This document shows positions 18,191 through 27,065 of a stretch of DNA of 64,000 nucleotides, in pieces; positions within the stretch are counted from its first letter, which is position 1; each line of letters opens with the position of its first letter. Position numbers and translations under genes: made by a program. The DNA is from Chloroflexota bacterium. GTDB lineage: Bacteria; Chloroflexota; Anaerolineae; UBA1429. The DNA lies in assembly GCA_012841405.1 (NCBI GenBank), contig DUUT01000013.1, positions 1 through 64,000 on the forward strand, written 5' to 3'. The notes beneath the pieces are model-generated. The model was not told the origin of the DNA. It ran no database searches and saw nothing but the letters and a program-made list of their open reading frames with translations.

Positions 18191-18763
18191 ATGGCTGAAT
18201 CCACGCGCAGCTACTGCCAGATCCTGATTGGCCGGGCCATGACGGGCCTCATCGGCCTGCGCGAGATCTTTGATGCCCTCGCCGAGGAGGGTGTACAGCT
18301 CGATGCGACCAACCTCGGCCCCCGGCTCCTTGCCGAGCTGAAGCAGCACAACTATGTCCCACCGCCGGCGATAGCGACCTACGAGACGGCGTTGGTGCGT
18401 GAGTACCGCAAGTACCTGGAGGCCCGCGCTTCGGGCTCTGTCGGGCGCCGCTGGCGTGATCCCCGCAAAGAGCTCCTCTCCTGGTATCCGACCATCTTTG
18501 AGGCCAAGTGCGATGGCTGCGGCGAGTGCCTCGAGGTCTGCCCCCGCGACGTTCTGGGGTGGGACCCCGATCACGCCAGGGTGTTGGTGCTCGAGCCGTA
18601 CGAGTGCGCTCCCGGGTGCCAGCTGTGCTTCCGCGCCTGCACGCGAGGCGCCATCGTCATGCCGGCCCGCGAGAGCCTGCATCAGCGCGTCGAGACCCCG
18701 GGGCAAGGTCACGCTGCTTCTGGCTGCGCTGGCTGTCGCGGCGACTGCAAGACGTGTGGATAG
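18191..18763 (+). CDS. 4Fe-4S ferredoxin-domain protein with Cys-rich tail
   Basis: CDGCGECLEVCPRDVLGW and CAPGCQLCFRACTRGAI clusters; tail GCAGCRGDCKTCG. Confidence 0.87.
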   Translation: MAESTRSYCQILIGRAMTGLIGLREIFDALAEEGVQLDATNLGPRLLAELKQHNYVPPPAIATYETALVREYRKYLEARASGSVGRRWRDPRKELLSWYPTIFEAKCDGCGECLEVCPRDVLGWDPDHARVLVLEPYECAPGCQLCFRACTRGAIVMPARESLHQRVETPGQGHAASGCAGCRGDCKTCG

Positions 18764-18850
18764 GTGTGTGGAAGCTACTTCAAGGGGAGACTACAGCGGA
18801 GTCTCAGGAGTAGGCAGTACGCGCACAACGGGAGAATCGCCGGCGCGGTG

Positions 18851-18988
18851 CTAGGTAGTGCATGGAAAAAGGGTTACAGAGTCGTTCTGAGCGTGGCGAG
18901 AAGCCTTGTCAATGGGCGTGAAGGCCCCTCGCTGACGCTCGGGGCGACATCGTTTCTCCGTCGGGTGCGTTTTCAAGACACGGCCTAG
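18851..18988. repeat. Dispersed intergenic repeat copy A
   Basis: CTAGGTAGT...GACACGGCCTAG; about 80% identical by hand alignment to 22178..22314. Confidence 0.9.
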
Positions 18989-19650
18989 CGCGGCATGGGG
19001 CTCGTGGCCAGCACGACCTCGACCGGCAGCCCCCAGAGGGACGCCGCTGCGACGTCCACGATGGCAAAGCCGGCGCTCACGAGGAGGGTGCGGGGGTGGA
19101 TGGGGCGGCCGTTCACCCGCATAGGGTAGCGTGTGCGCGCCCAGCGGTACAACCGCACCGCGGGATGGCGCCGCCTGCCCTCGACCATCGCCGCCACCAC
19201 CAGCCGCCCCCCTGGGCGCAGCACGCGGCGCAGCTCGGCCAGCGCCAGCGGAACGCGATCAGGAGGCAGCACTTCGAGCTTTAGGATGCACAGTGCCGCA
19301 TCGGCACTGCTGTCGCGCAACGGGAGCTGGGCCGCGTCTCCGCACAGGAGGGCCACCCGCCGCCGCTGCGCCGCCCCCATCAACCGCTGTTGCGAGCGGC
19401 GCAGCACGCCCATGGACAGATCGACGCCCCACACACGGCCGGGCGCCCCCACTGCCCCGACGAGGGCCGTTAGGGCGCGCCCGGATCCGGAACCCACGTT
19501 GACGATATCCTCTCCCTCACGGGCAGACAGCATGACCAGGGCCTGACGCTCGACCGCCGCCCCCCAATCGGTCAGCCGGTCGTACCAACCGCTCATCGCA
19601 TGGTGAGCGTCCCGCGTCGCGCTGGGCTTGGGTCGTTCCTCATCCATCAT
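18985..19650 (-). CDS. Class I SAM-dependent methyltransferase
   Basis: IVNVGSGSGRALTAL, VWGVDLSMGVLRRS, LRPGGRLVVAAM. Confidence 0.87.
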   Translation of the reverse strand: MMDEERPKPSATRDAHHAMSGWYDRLTDWGAAVERQALVMLSAREGEDIVNVGSGSGRALTALVGAVGAPGRVWGVDLSMGVLRRSQQRLMGAAQRRRVALLCGDAAQLPLRDSSADAALCILKLEVLPPDRVPLALAELRRVLRPGGRLVVAAMVEGRRRHPAVRLYRWARTRYPMRVNGRPIHPRTLLVSAGFAIVDVAAASLWGLPVEVVLATSPMPR

Positions 19651-19698
19651 GGTGCCCCCTGAAGCTGGGTGAGGAGAGGATGCCGTCGGCTAAGAGGC

Positions 19699-19923
19699 TC
19701 AGCTCACATGGATGATCTCGACGGGGCAGCCGTCGGCGGCATCTTGCACACAGTCCTCGAGATCATCGGGTGCCTCGCCCCGAGCGGGGTCGCCGCTCGT
19801 CATATACTCGTCGACCACCTTGCTATAGCCGTCCTCTGGGCTCTCTTCAAAGAACTCGGGGCACGATGTCCAGCACACGCCACAGCTGATGCAGTCGTCT
19901 CGATCGATCGTCACGCTCGGCAT
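19699..19923 (-). CDS. Ferredoxin
   Basis: MPSVTIDRDDCISCGVCWTSCPEFF...CVQDAADGCPVEIIHV. Confidence 0.92.
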   Translation of the reverse strand: MPSVTIDRDDCISCGVCWTSCPEFFEESPEDGYSKVVDEYMTSGDPARGEAPDDLEDCVQDAADGCPVEIIHVS

Positions 19924-20568
19924 ACCCCTGCTCCCTTCTCGTTTTTCGGCCAACCCTTGGCGAATCGGCACGACACTCTACCGAGCGAGTATATCGCTCT
20001 GCTTTCACAGCGTCAACGCGGTGGGCAAGTGAGACCACTCGCCTGCCCTGGCGCCCCCTGTGAGAACCCCCTCGCCCAGCCAGCGCCCTCGGCTCCTGGC
20101 GCACGCCGGCACGCTCGCCACGGCGGGCGCGAAGGCGCCGCGCGGACGGGCGCTGCCCTTCCAGATGCACCGCTATTCCATTTGCATATTTCTGTCATAC
20201 TCGCTAAGATTCTTTCGTAAGTGCAGAACCGCATCTGAGCTGACTCTCGGTTCGTTCCCGCGGCACGCCCCCCGCGTGCCGACGTGGGATCCCGAAACCC
20301 ACTATCGCTCCATCGCGAGTCGTGGTACAATAGAGCATCAGCCTCGCTGACCTGGTTCGAACGCAGTCCTCTCGTACCCCCACCATGCCCTGAGACCCCA
20401 CCAGGTCCTCAACCTAGTCGTGCTCACCAACCGAAATCAACGTGGCACGCCCACCGGGCGCTGGCCGTGTTGCCGCGCCACGGCTCACCTGGCGTGCTGG
20501 AAACGTGCGTGTGTTGCGTCGGCACACCGTAGAGCATTCGCGCCTGGCGAGCATTCGGGGGCATTGGC

Positions 20569-21558
20569 ATGATCATCTCACGTACTCCACTGCGCATCAG
20601 CTTTGCGGGCGGTGGCACCGATTTTGCAGCTTACTACCGTCGAAACCCTGGCACGGTCATCAGCACGGCCATCGACAAGTACATCTATATCACCGTCAAC
20701 AAAAAGTTCGACCACCGTATTCGCGCCAGCTATTCCATCACCGAGATCGTGGATCGCGTCGAAGACCTGCGTCACGAGTTGATCCGCGAGGGCCTGCGCA
20801 CCGTCGGGCTCGACGGCGGCATCGAGGTCACGTCGATCTCGGATATCCCATCGGGAGGCACCGGGCTGGGCTCTTCGAGCACCTACACCGTGGGCCTGCT
20901 CAACGCGCTGTACGCCTTTAAGGGGCTGCATGTGAGCGCCGAACGGCTCGCGCAGGAAGCCTGCGCCATCGAGATCGATGTCTGCGGCAAGCCCATCGGC
21001 AAACAGGATCAGTACATTGCCGCCTATGGCGGCCTACGCCGCATCTGCTTCCACCCCGACGAGTCGGTCTTTGTGGATCCCATCATCTGCCTGCCAGAGA
21101 CGCGCGCCACGCTGCAGGCGCGGCTGCTGCTGCTCTATACCGGCCTCACACGCTCATCCTCATCCATTCTCGCCGAACAGAGCCACAACACCGAGCATGA
21201 CGCCACCAAGCGCCAGATTCTCGCCAGGATGGCCGTCCTCGCCGAGGAGCTCGGTCAGGCCCTCGAGGCGAACGACCTGGACTGCTTTGGCGAGATCCTC
21301 CACCAGAGCTGGTTGGCCAAGCGCGAGATGGCCAGCGGCATCACCAGCCGCACGATCGACGACTGGTACGAACGTGCCCGTGCGCATGGCGCCATTGGTG
21401 GCAAGATCACCGGGGCGGGGGGCGGCGGTTTTTTGCTGCTCTATGCTCCGCAGGAGCGCCATGAGGAGATCAAGCAGAGTCTTCCCGAGCTGCGGCCCGT
21501 ATCGTTCCGCTTCGAGCCGCAGGGAAGCAAGATCATCTATGTGGAGGAGAATTCATAA
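20569..21558 (+). CDS. hddA: GHMP kinase, D-glycero-D-manno-heptose 7-phosphate kinase
   Basis: MIISRTPLRISFAGGGTDFAAYYR, PSGGTGLGSSSTYTVGLL, GKQDQYIAAYGG, GKITGAGGGGFLLLY. Confidence 0.92.
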   Translation: MIISRTPLRISFAGGGTDFAAYYRRNPGTVISTAIDKYIYITVNKKFDHRIRASYSITEIVDRVEDLRHELIREGLRTVGLDGGIEVTSISDIPSGGTGLGSSSTYTVGLLNALYAFKGLHVSAERLAQEACAIEIDVCGKPIGKQDQYIAAYGGLRRICFHPDESVFVDPIICLPETRATLQARLLLLYTGLTRSSSSILAEQSHNTEHDATKRQILARMAVLAEELGQALEANDLDCFGEILHQSWLAKREMASGITSRTIDDWYERARAHGAIGGKITGAGGGGFLLLYAPQERHEEIKQSLPELRPVSFRFEPQGSKIIYVEENS

Positions 21559-22181
21559 TGGCGGTGTCGCTTGCCACGGAGAGTCGTGTGCCGTGTATCG
21601 ACTATGCCCGTGCCTACCTCGACGGGCTGCACGACTGCCTTAACGCGCTGGACCTGGACGAGGTGGCCGAGGTGATCGCCTACATCGAGGAGGCCTACGA
21701 CCAGGGCAGGCAGGTGCTCATCATCGGCAATGGGGGTAGCGCCGGAACAGCCACCCACATGGCAGCTGATCTCGCCAAGAATATCCTCCCTGAGGATCAC
21801 CCCGATGGGGCCCGCAGATTGCGCGCCCTCTCCCTGACGGACAATGTCGCCTGGATCACTGCTCTGGCCAACGACATCGGCTACGAGCACATCTTTTCTG
21901 AGCAGCTCAAGAACCTCGTCCAGAAGGATGACCTGGTCATCGCCATCAGCGGCAGCGGGCGCTCACCGAACATCGTGGAGGGCATGCGCGCCGCCCGAGA
22001 TGCCGGCGCCAAGGTGGTGGCACTGCTGGGTTTTGACGGCGGCCCCGCCAGAGATCTGGCGGATGCCTCTGTGCTCGTCTGCACCAATCGATACGGGCAC
22101 ATTGAGGACCTGCACGTGGTGCTGATTCACCTCATTACCAGCTATTTGGCCCTGTGCAATGCCGCCGCTGGGCGCGTCTAG
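21558..22181 (+). CDS. gmhA: Sedoheptulose 7-phosphate isomerase (SIS domain)
   Basis: IIGNGGSAGTATHMAADLAKNI, ISGSGRSPNIVEGM. Confidence 0.9.
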   Translation: MAVSLATESRVPCIDYARAYLDGLHDCLNALDLDEVAEVIAYIEEAYDQGRQVLIIGNGGSAGTATHMAADLAKNILPEDHPDGARRLRALSLTDNVAWITALANDIGYEHIFSEQLKNLVQKDDLVIAISGSGRSPNIVEGMRAARDAGAKVVALLGFDGGPARDLADASVLVCTNRYGHIEDLHVVLIHLITSYLALCNAAAGRV

Positions 22182-22314
22182 GTAGTAAGTGGAGAAAGGA
22201 TCACAGCGTCGTTCTGAGCATGGCGAGAAACCGTGTCGATGGGTATCAAGGCCTCTCACTTACGCTCGGGCGAATTCGTTTCTCCATCGGGTGCATTCTT
22301 GAGACACGGCCTAG
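22178..22314. repeat. Dispersed intergenic repeat copy B
   Basis: CTAGGTAGTAAGTGG...GAGACACGGCCTAG; homologous to 18851..18988. Confidence 0.9.
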
Positions 22315-22351
22315 CAGCGAGCGGCGCGATGCGTCGATGGTTTAAGCGAAC

Positions 22352-22395
22352 GTTAACGGGATCGTTACTTGGCGTTAACCTAAGCATGCTATAAT
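22352..22395 (+). promoter_or_regulatory. Promoter with phased GTTAAC direct repeats and TATAAT -10
   Basis: GTTAAC (22352), GTTACT (22364), GTTAAC (22374), then TATAAT at 22390-22395 with no good -35. Confidence 0.6.
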
Positions 22396-22522
22396 CGACA
22401 CGGCTGCGCGAGCCTCAAGCTCCACCGAACGCACTGCTTCAGTACCCTCCCCTGCTCTGATACCCCACCGTTGCTCTCACGCGCAGCGCCTAGCCCAAAG
22501 AGCACGCGAGCGAGCAGTTGAC

Positions 22523-23197
22523 ATGACCCTTGAGCAGTCCGCCAGCAACCGCCCCCCATCGCGAACCGCTGTGTTCGTCGATCGTGACGGCGTGATCAAC
22601 CGTGAGCGCCGTGACTATGTGACCCGTTGGGACGACTTTTGCTTCCTTCCCGGCGCCGTCGAGGCGCTGGTGGCGCTCACGCGCGCCGGGCTCGATGTGA
22701 TCGTCATCACCAACCAGTCCGCCATCCACCGGGGCATCGTCACCGCTGCGACGGTGGATGGGTTGCACCAGCGAATGGTGGAGGTCCTGCGCCGAGCGGG
22801 CGGTTGCGTGCTGGCGATCTATGTCTGCCCCCACACACCCGACGAAGGGTGCGCCTGTCGCAAGCCGCAGCCCGGCTTACTGCTACAGGCAGCGCGGGAA
22901 CACGGCCTCGACCTGGCACGGTGCTACCTCATCGGCGACAAGCTCTCGGACATGGAAGCCGGCATGGCGGTCGGATGCCGGTGCCTGCTCGTGCGCACCG
23001 GCCTCGATGCCCCACCCGCAGACACTATCGTGACGGAACGCTATCGCGTCTTTCCGAGCATTCGCGAAGCAGTCGACGCGATACTGGTGGACGCGTTTCC
23101 CGTAGGGTCCGAACGACCCCTTGAGATGGCCCAGTGGCGGCTGGAGGCGCGCACGGTGCCGCCCGCCGCACCGCCGATCGAGCCGGCTCGCAACTGA
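22523..23197 (+). CDS. gmhB: HAD-family D-glycero-D-manno-heptose 1,7-bisphosphate phosphatase
   Basis: VFVDRDGVINRERRDYV, TNQSAIHRGI, CPHTPDEGCACRKPQPGLL zinc loop, LIGDKLSDMEAG. Confidence 0.92.
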   Translation: MTLEQSASNRPPSRTAVFVDRDGVINRERRDYVTRWDDFCFLPGAVEALVALTRAGLDVIVITNQSAIHRGIVTAATVDGLHQRMVEVLRRAGGCVLAIYVCPHTPDEGCACRKPQPGLLLQAAREHGLDLARCYLIGDKLSDMEAGMAVGCRCLLVRTGLDAPPADTIVTERYRVFPSIREAVDAILVDAFPVGSERPLEMAQWRLEARTVPPAAPPIEPARN

Positions 23198-23348
23198 CGC
23201 CCAACCTCCCCACACCCCCGCTCACGACACGCCACGCCACAGATCACCGCCGCTTTCTGACATCGCACGGTTCATCGCCCGATCGCCTTCCATCGCACAT
23301 CGCCACTGTGCATCGGCGGCTTGGCCCGTCAGAGGATAGAGGATCGCA

Positions 23349-24131
23349 GTGACGCAACGGATGGATGCCTACCGAGCGTGGGCCGCGCAGCGAAACCCGC
23401 CGCGGACGGCGCAGCGTTTGCGCTGCTATCTCGACCGCCAGGCGTCGGGTCTGGGCCGCTACGTCCTCGAGCAGACGCTCTTTAGCGCCCTCGGTTGGGT
23501 GCCGGGGATTCTCGGTGTGGGGCTACGCGCCCTGGCCTACCGGCCCATCCTGCGAAGCCACGGGCTGCCCGCCATCGAGGCGGGGGTGCGGCTGGTGCAG
23601 GCGAACAGCATCACCCTCCATCGCGGGGTGTACCTCGATGTGGGTGTCTACCTCCACGCCTGCCCCGGTGGCATCGAGATCGGTGAGAACAGCATGGTGA
23701 TGCACCATGCCGAGCTGCACGTGTACAACTTTCGCGACCTGCCCCACGCTGGCATCCGCATCGGACATGACAGCCTCATCGGCGAGTTTAACGTGGTGCG
23801 TGGGCAGGGAGGGGTCACCATCGGCAATCGCGTATTCACGTCGCCAATGGTACAGATCTTGGCGGTGAACCACGTCTTTAGCGACCCCACCTGCTCCTTC
23901 GTTGATCAGGGGATCACCGCTGAGGGAATCGTCATCGAGGACGACGTGTGGATCGGAGCGGGGGCCATCATCACTGACGGCGTCCGTATTGGTCGGGGCG
24001 CGGTCATCGGCGCTGGCGCCGTGGTCACCCGCGATGTCCCCCCCCACACCGTGGCGGCGGGCGTCCCCGCGTGCGTCATCCGCGAGGTCGGAGACTGTCC
24101 GCCGCCAACCGGAGTACCGGTTTACTATTAG
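23349..24131 (+). CDS. Left-handed beta-helix (hexapeptide) acyltransferase
   Basis: Repeated IxIG hexads; [51 protein letters not shown]. Confidence 0.87.
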   Translation: MTQRMDAYRAWAAQRNPPRTAQRLRCYLDRQASGLGRYVLEQTLFSALGWVPGILGVGLRALAYRPILRSHGLPAIEAGVRLVQANSITLHRGVYLDVGVYLHACPGGIEIGENSMVMHHAELHVYNFRDLPHAGIRIGHDSLIGEFNVVRGQGGVTIGNRVFTSPMVQILAVNHVFSDPTCSFVDQGITAEGIVIEDDVWIGAGAIITDGVRIGRGAVIGAGAVVTRDVPPHTVAAGVPACVIREVGDCPPPTGVPVYY

Positions 24132-24140
24132 GGAGAGAGC

Positions 24141-25442
24141 ATGTCGGAGACACTATCAGTCGTCATCCCAGCTCTCAACGAAGAAGACGGTATCGGCGAT
24201 ATCGTGCGGCGCGTCTTGGCCGTGAAGCCGCGGTTGCACGAACTGGGCGTTACGGGTTTGGAAGTCATCGTGGTGGACGATGGCTCGGTGGATCGTACCG
24301 CCGAGGTAGTGGCCGGCTTTGGCCAGGTGCGGCTGGTCCGTCATGCTGCCAATCGCGGGTATGGCGCCGCCCTCAAGACGGGGTTCTCGGTGGCCCAAGG
24401 GAGTCTCCTGGCGTTCCTGGACGCCGACGGCACCTACCCCGCCGAGCATCTCCCCGACCTGTGTCGCGCCGCCATCGCAGAGGGCGCCGACCTGGTCATC
24501 GGTTCGCGTATGCTGCCTCCCCCCAAGGACGCCTCGGCGCCTGGCGACGCCGATGCATGGGGTGAGTCAGGAATGCCCATGGTGCGACGCATCGGCAACC
24601 GGCTCTTTGCCGGGCTGCTGAGCGTGGTGGGCAACGCGCGCGTCAGCGACTCGGCCAGCGGCATGCGCGTGCTCCGGCGTGGGGCGCTGGACTATCTCTA
24701 TCCCCTGCCGGACGGGCTCCACTTTACCCCCACCATGAGCACCCGCGCCCTCCACGAGCAGCTCCGCATGGTCGAGGTCCCCATCCCCTACCGCGAGCGC
24801 GTGGGGCGCTCCAAGCTGAGCGCGGTGCGCGACGGCGCCCGCTTCTTGCGCACCATCCTCTGGACCGCCCTGGGCTACAACCCGGTGCGCGTCCTGGGGC
24901 TGGTGGGGCTCGGCGCCCTGGGAATCGCTGGCGTGATCGGTGCGGCCCTGGTGACCGCGCGACTCCAGGGGATCGATACCCTCGGGCCATGGGGTATCTT
25001 TGGCGTGTTCGCTGCGCTGGTGCTAGCCGTTGCTGGCGTCAGCACCTTTGCCCTCGGCGCAACCTTTGGCCACCTCGTCGGGCTCTTTCACAAGCACCCC
25101 GTGCGCCAGGGCCTATTGGGCCGCCCCATCTTTGATCCACCCCTCGAGCGGCACTTTGGCTGGTTTGGACTGGCAACGGGTGCCGCAGGCGCGCTGCTGG
25201 GCTTCGTCACCCTCTTCCTGGGCGTGGGCGGCTGGCCCGTGTCGCGGTTGTGGCTCTACCAGCTGGGCAGCGCTCTCCTCCTCCTGGTGGGCCTCCAGCT
25301 CACCACCTCGTGGCTACTGATGCGCGTATTGGAGGAGCTCAGCCATCGAGAGGAGATGGCAATTCGCGACCGCGCAGGGCAACAAGCTCAAGAGGCGCCA
25401 CTTCGCCCGAATGTCGTCCGTGGCGCCCGCCATGGGGGTTGA
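24141..25442 (+). CDS. GT2 glycosyltransferase (DPM/polyprenyl-phosphate sugar synthase-like) with C-terminal TM segments
   Basis: LSVVIPALNEEDGIGDIV, VDDGSVDRT, LDADGTYP. Confidence 0.9.
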   Translation: MSETLSVVIPALNEEDGIGDIVRRVLAVKPRLHELGVTGLEVIVVDDGSVDRTAEVVAGFGQVRLVRHAANRGYGAALKTGFSVAQGSLLAFLDADGTYPAEHLPDLCRAAIAEGADLVIGSRMLPPPKDASAPGDADAWGESGMPMVRRIGNRLFAGLLSVVGNARVSDSASGMRVLRRGALDYLYPLPDGLHFTPTMSTRALHEQLRMVEVPIPYRERVGRSKLSAVRDGARFLRTILWTALGYNPVRVLGLVGLGALGIAGVIGAALVTARLQGIDTLGPWGIFGVFAALVLAVAGVSTFALGATFGHLVGLFHKHPVRQGLLGRPIFDPPLERHFGWFGLATGAAGALLGFVTLFLGVGGWPVSRLWLYQLGSALLLLVGLQLTTSWLLMRVLEELSHREEMAIRDRAGQQAQEAPLRPNVVRGARHGG

Positions 25443-25450
25443 GAGCGACG

Positions 25451-27007
25451 ATGAACGCTCAGCGATCCGTACAGCCGATGACCGCCAGCAATGAGCCAGG
25501 CCACGCACTGGACGTGCTCCTGGTGAACCCGCCTGCGCCCGACGGCGGCATTTGGATCCGCTCGCAGCACCGCGTGGGCCGGCGCTCGCGTGAGGGCATG
25601 CTCTGGGCCCAGGTAGAGCTCGCGCAGCTGGCGGCGCTTTTACACCCCTACTACTCGGTCGAGATCATTGACGCCATCGCCGACCACGTCGACTGGCCCA
25701 CCTTTGCCGCCACGCTCCGCCGCCTGCGCCCGCGATACTATGTCACGCAGGCCACAGCGCCCACACTGACGAATGACATGTATGGCGTGTTCCTCGCCCG
25801 GTCGCTCGGAGCGCGCACCATCGCCTTTGGCACCCACGTGACGCCCATGGCCCAGGAGACGATGGAGGCCTTTCCCGCCCTCGACTTTGTTCTGCAAGGG
25901 GAGCCCGAGCTGACACTCCGTGAGCTGGTCGACGTGCTGGAGGAGCGTGAAACACCGCGTTGGGTGCAGACGCTCCTGCGCACGACCGATCCCGAGTGGT
26001 CCGCGGCAGACGGCCCCGTGCCCTTGGCCCACGTCAAGGGCCTCGTCTGGCGCCGCGACGGTGAGATCACGACGAACGCGCCGCGCCCGCTTATCGCCAA
26101 CCTCGACGCCCTTCCTCTCCCCCTGCACCGCTTGCTTCCCCTCGAGCGCTACCGCATGCCCTTGCTGGGTGGCCCGTACTCCTTTGTCGTCACCAGCCGT
26201 GGCTGCCCGGCGGGGTGTCGCTTCTGTATCAAGCACGTCACCTACGGGCAGTGTGTTCGCGTGCGCTCGGCCGACAATATCGTGCAAGAGCTCCGCGAGC
26301 TCGACCGGCTCGGCGTGCAGACCGTGCACATGTACGCGGACCTCTTTACGGTGAACCGCGAACAGGTGATGGCGCTGTGCCAGCGTATGCGCGAGGCGAA
26401 CCTGCGCATGCGCTGGACATGTAACAGCCGTGTCGACTTTGTGGACCCCGAGTTGCTGGCGACCATGGCACAGGCGGGCTGCTGGCTCATCTCCTGGGGG
26501 ATCGAGTCGGCCAACGAGGGGATCCTCCGTCGCATTCACAAGGGATACCGACCGGAGCAGGCCGAGCAGGCCCTCCGTTGGGCGCGTGAGGCGGGGATCA
26601 AGAACTGGGGCTACTTTATCATCGGCCTGCCCGGCGAGACGGAAGAGACCATCGACCAGACCATCGCGCTGGCCAAGCGCCTACCTCTCGACCTTGCCCT
26701 GTTCCACATCGCCGCGCCGCACCCCGGCACCCCGTTCTACCGCGAAGTGATCGAGCAGGGCTGGATTCGGCCGGGAGCCGCGTGGGAGGACGTGGACATG
26801 GACCGCTCCACCGTCCTGGCGTATCCGCACCTCTCGGCCGAGCAGTTGGAGAGCCATGCGCAACGTGCCTTCCGAGAATGGGCGTTGCGCCCGGGGCCGA
26901 TCTGGACCTTTATCAAGAGCATCAACAGCCTGAGCGTCGTGCGCTCGGCACTCGATATCGGCTTGCAGCAACTCGCATGGATTACCACTCGCCACCCGGG
27001 CCAGTAG
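25451..27007 (+). CDS. B12-binding radical SAM protein
   Basis: GCPAGCRFCIKHVTYG (CxxxCxxC), N-terminal cobalamin-binding-like domain, WGIESANEGILRRIHKGY. Confidence 0.9.
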   Translation: MNAQRSVQPMTASNEPGHALDVLLVNPPAPDGGIWIRSQHRVGRRSREGMLWAQVELAQLAALLHPYYSVEIIDAIADHVDWPTFAATLRRLRPRYYVTQATAPTLTNDMYGVFLARSLGARTIAFGTHVTPMAQETMEAFPALDFVLQGEPELTLRELVDVLEERETPRWVQTLLRTTDPEWSAADGPVPLAHVKGLVWRRDGEITTNAPRPLIANLDALPLPLHRLLPLERYRMPLLGGPYSFVVTSRGCPAGCRFCIKHVTYGQCVRVRSADNIVQELRELDRLGVQTVHMYADLFTVNREQVMALCQRMREANLRMRWTCNSRVDFVDPELLATMAQAGCWLISWGIESANEGILRRIHKGYRPEQAEQALRWAREAGIKNWGYFIIGLPGETEETIDQTIALAKRLPLDLALFHIAAPHPGTPFYREVIEQGWIRPGAAWEDVDMDRSTVLAYPHLSAEQLESHAQRAFREWALRPGPIWTFIKSINSLSVVRSALDIGLQQLAWITTRHPGQ

Positions 27008-27065
27008 CACTACGAGGCGTCGCGCGCTAGATACCTGTTGCGAACGGTGTTCGCCTGGAGGAGAG

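Noticed and set aside
18985-19650. Methyltransferase considered as ArsM (arsenite methyltransferase) partner of the ArsR/ArsP-like island
   Set aside because: Lacks the conserved ArsM cysteines; convergent rather than co-directional; looks like a generic UbiE-type methyltransferase.
20365-20378. GTCCTCTCGTAC, matching the complement of the 23S rRNA sarcin-ricin loop word, near CTGGTTCGAAC
   Set aside because: The two rRNA-like words lie on opposite strands relative to 23S order, and flanking sequence does not extend the match; likely chance.
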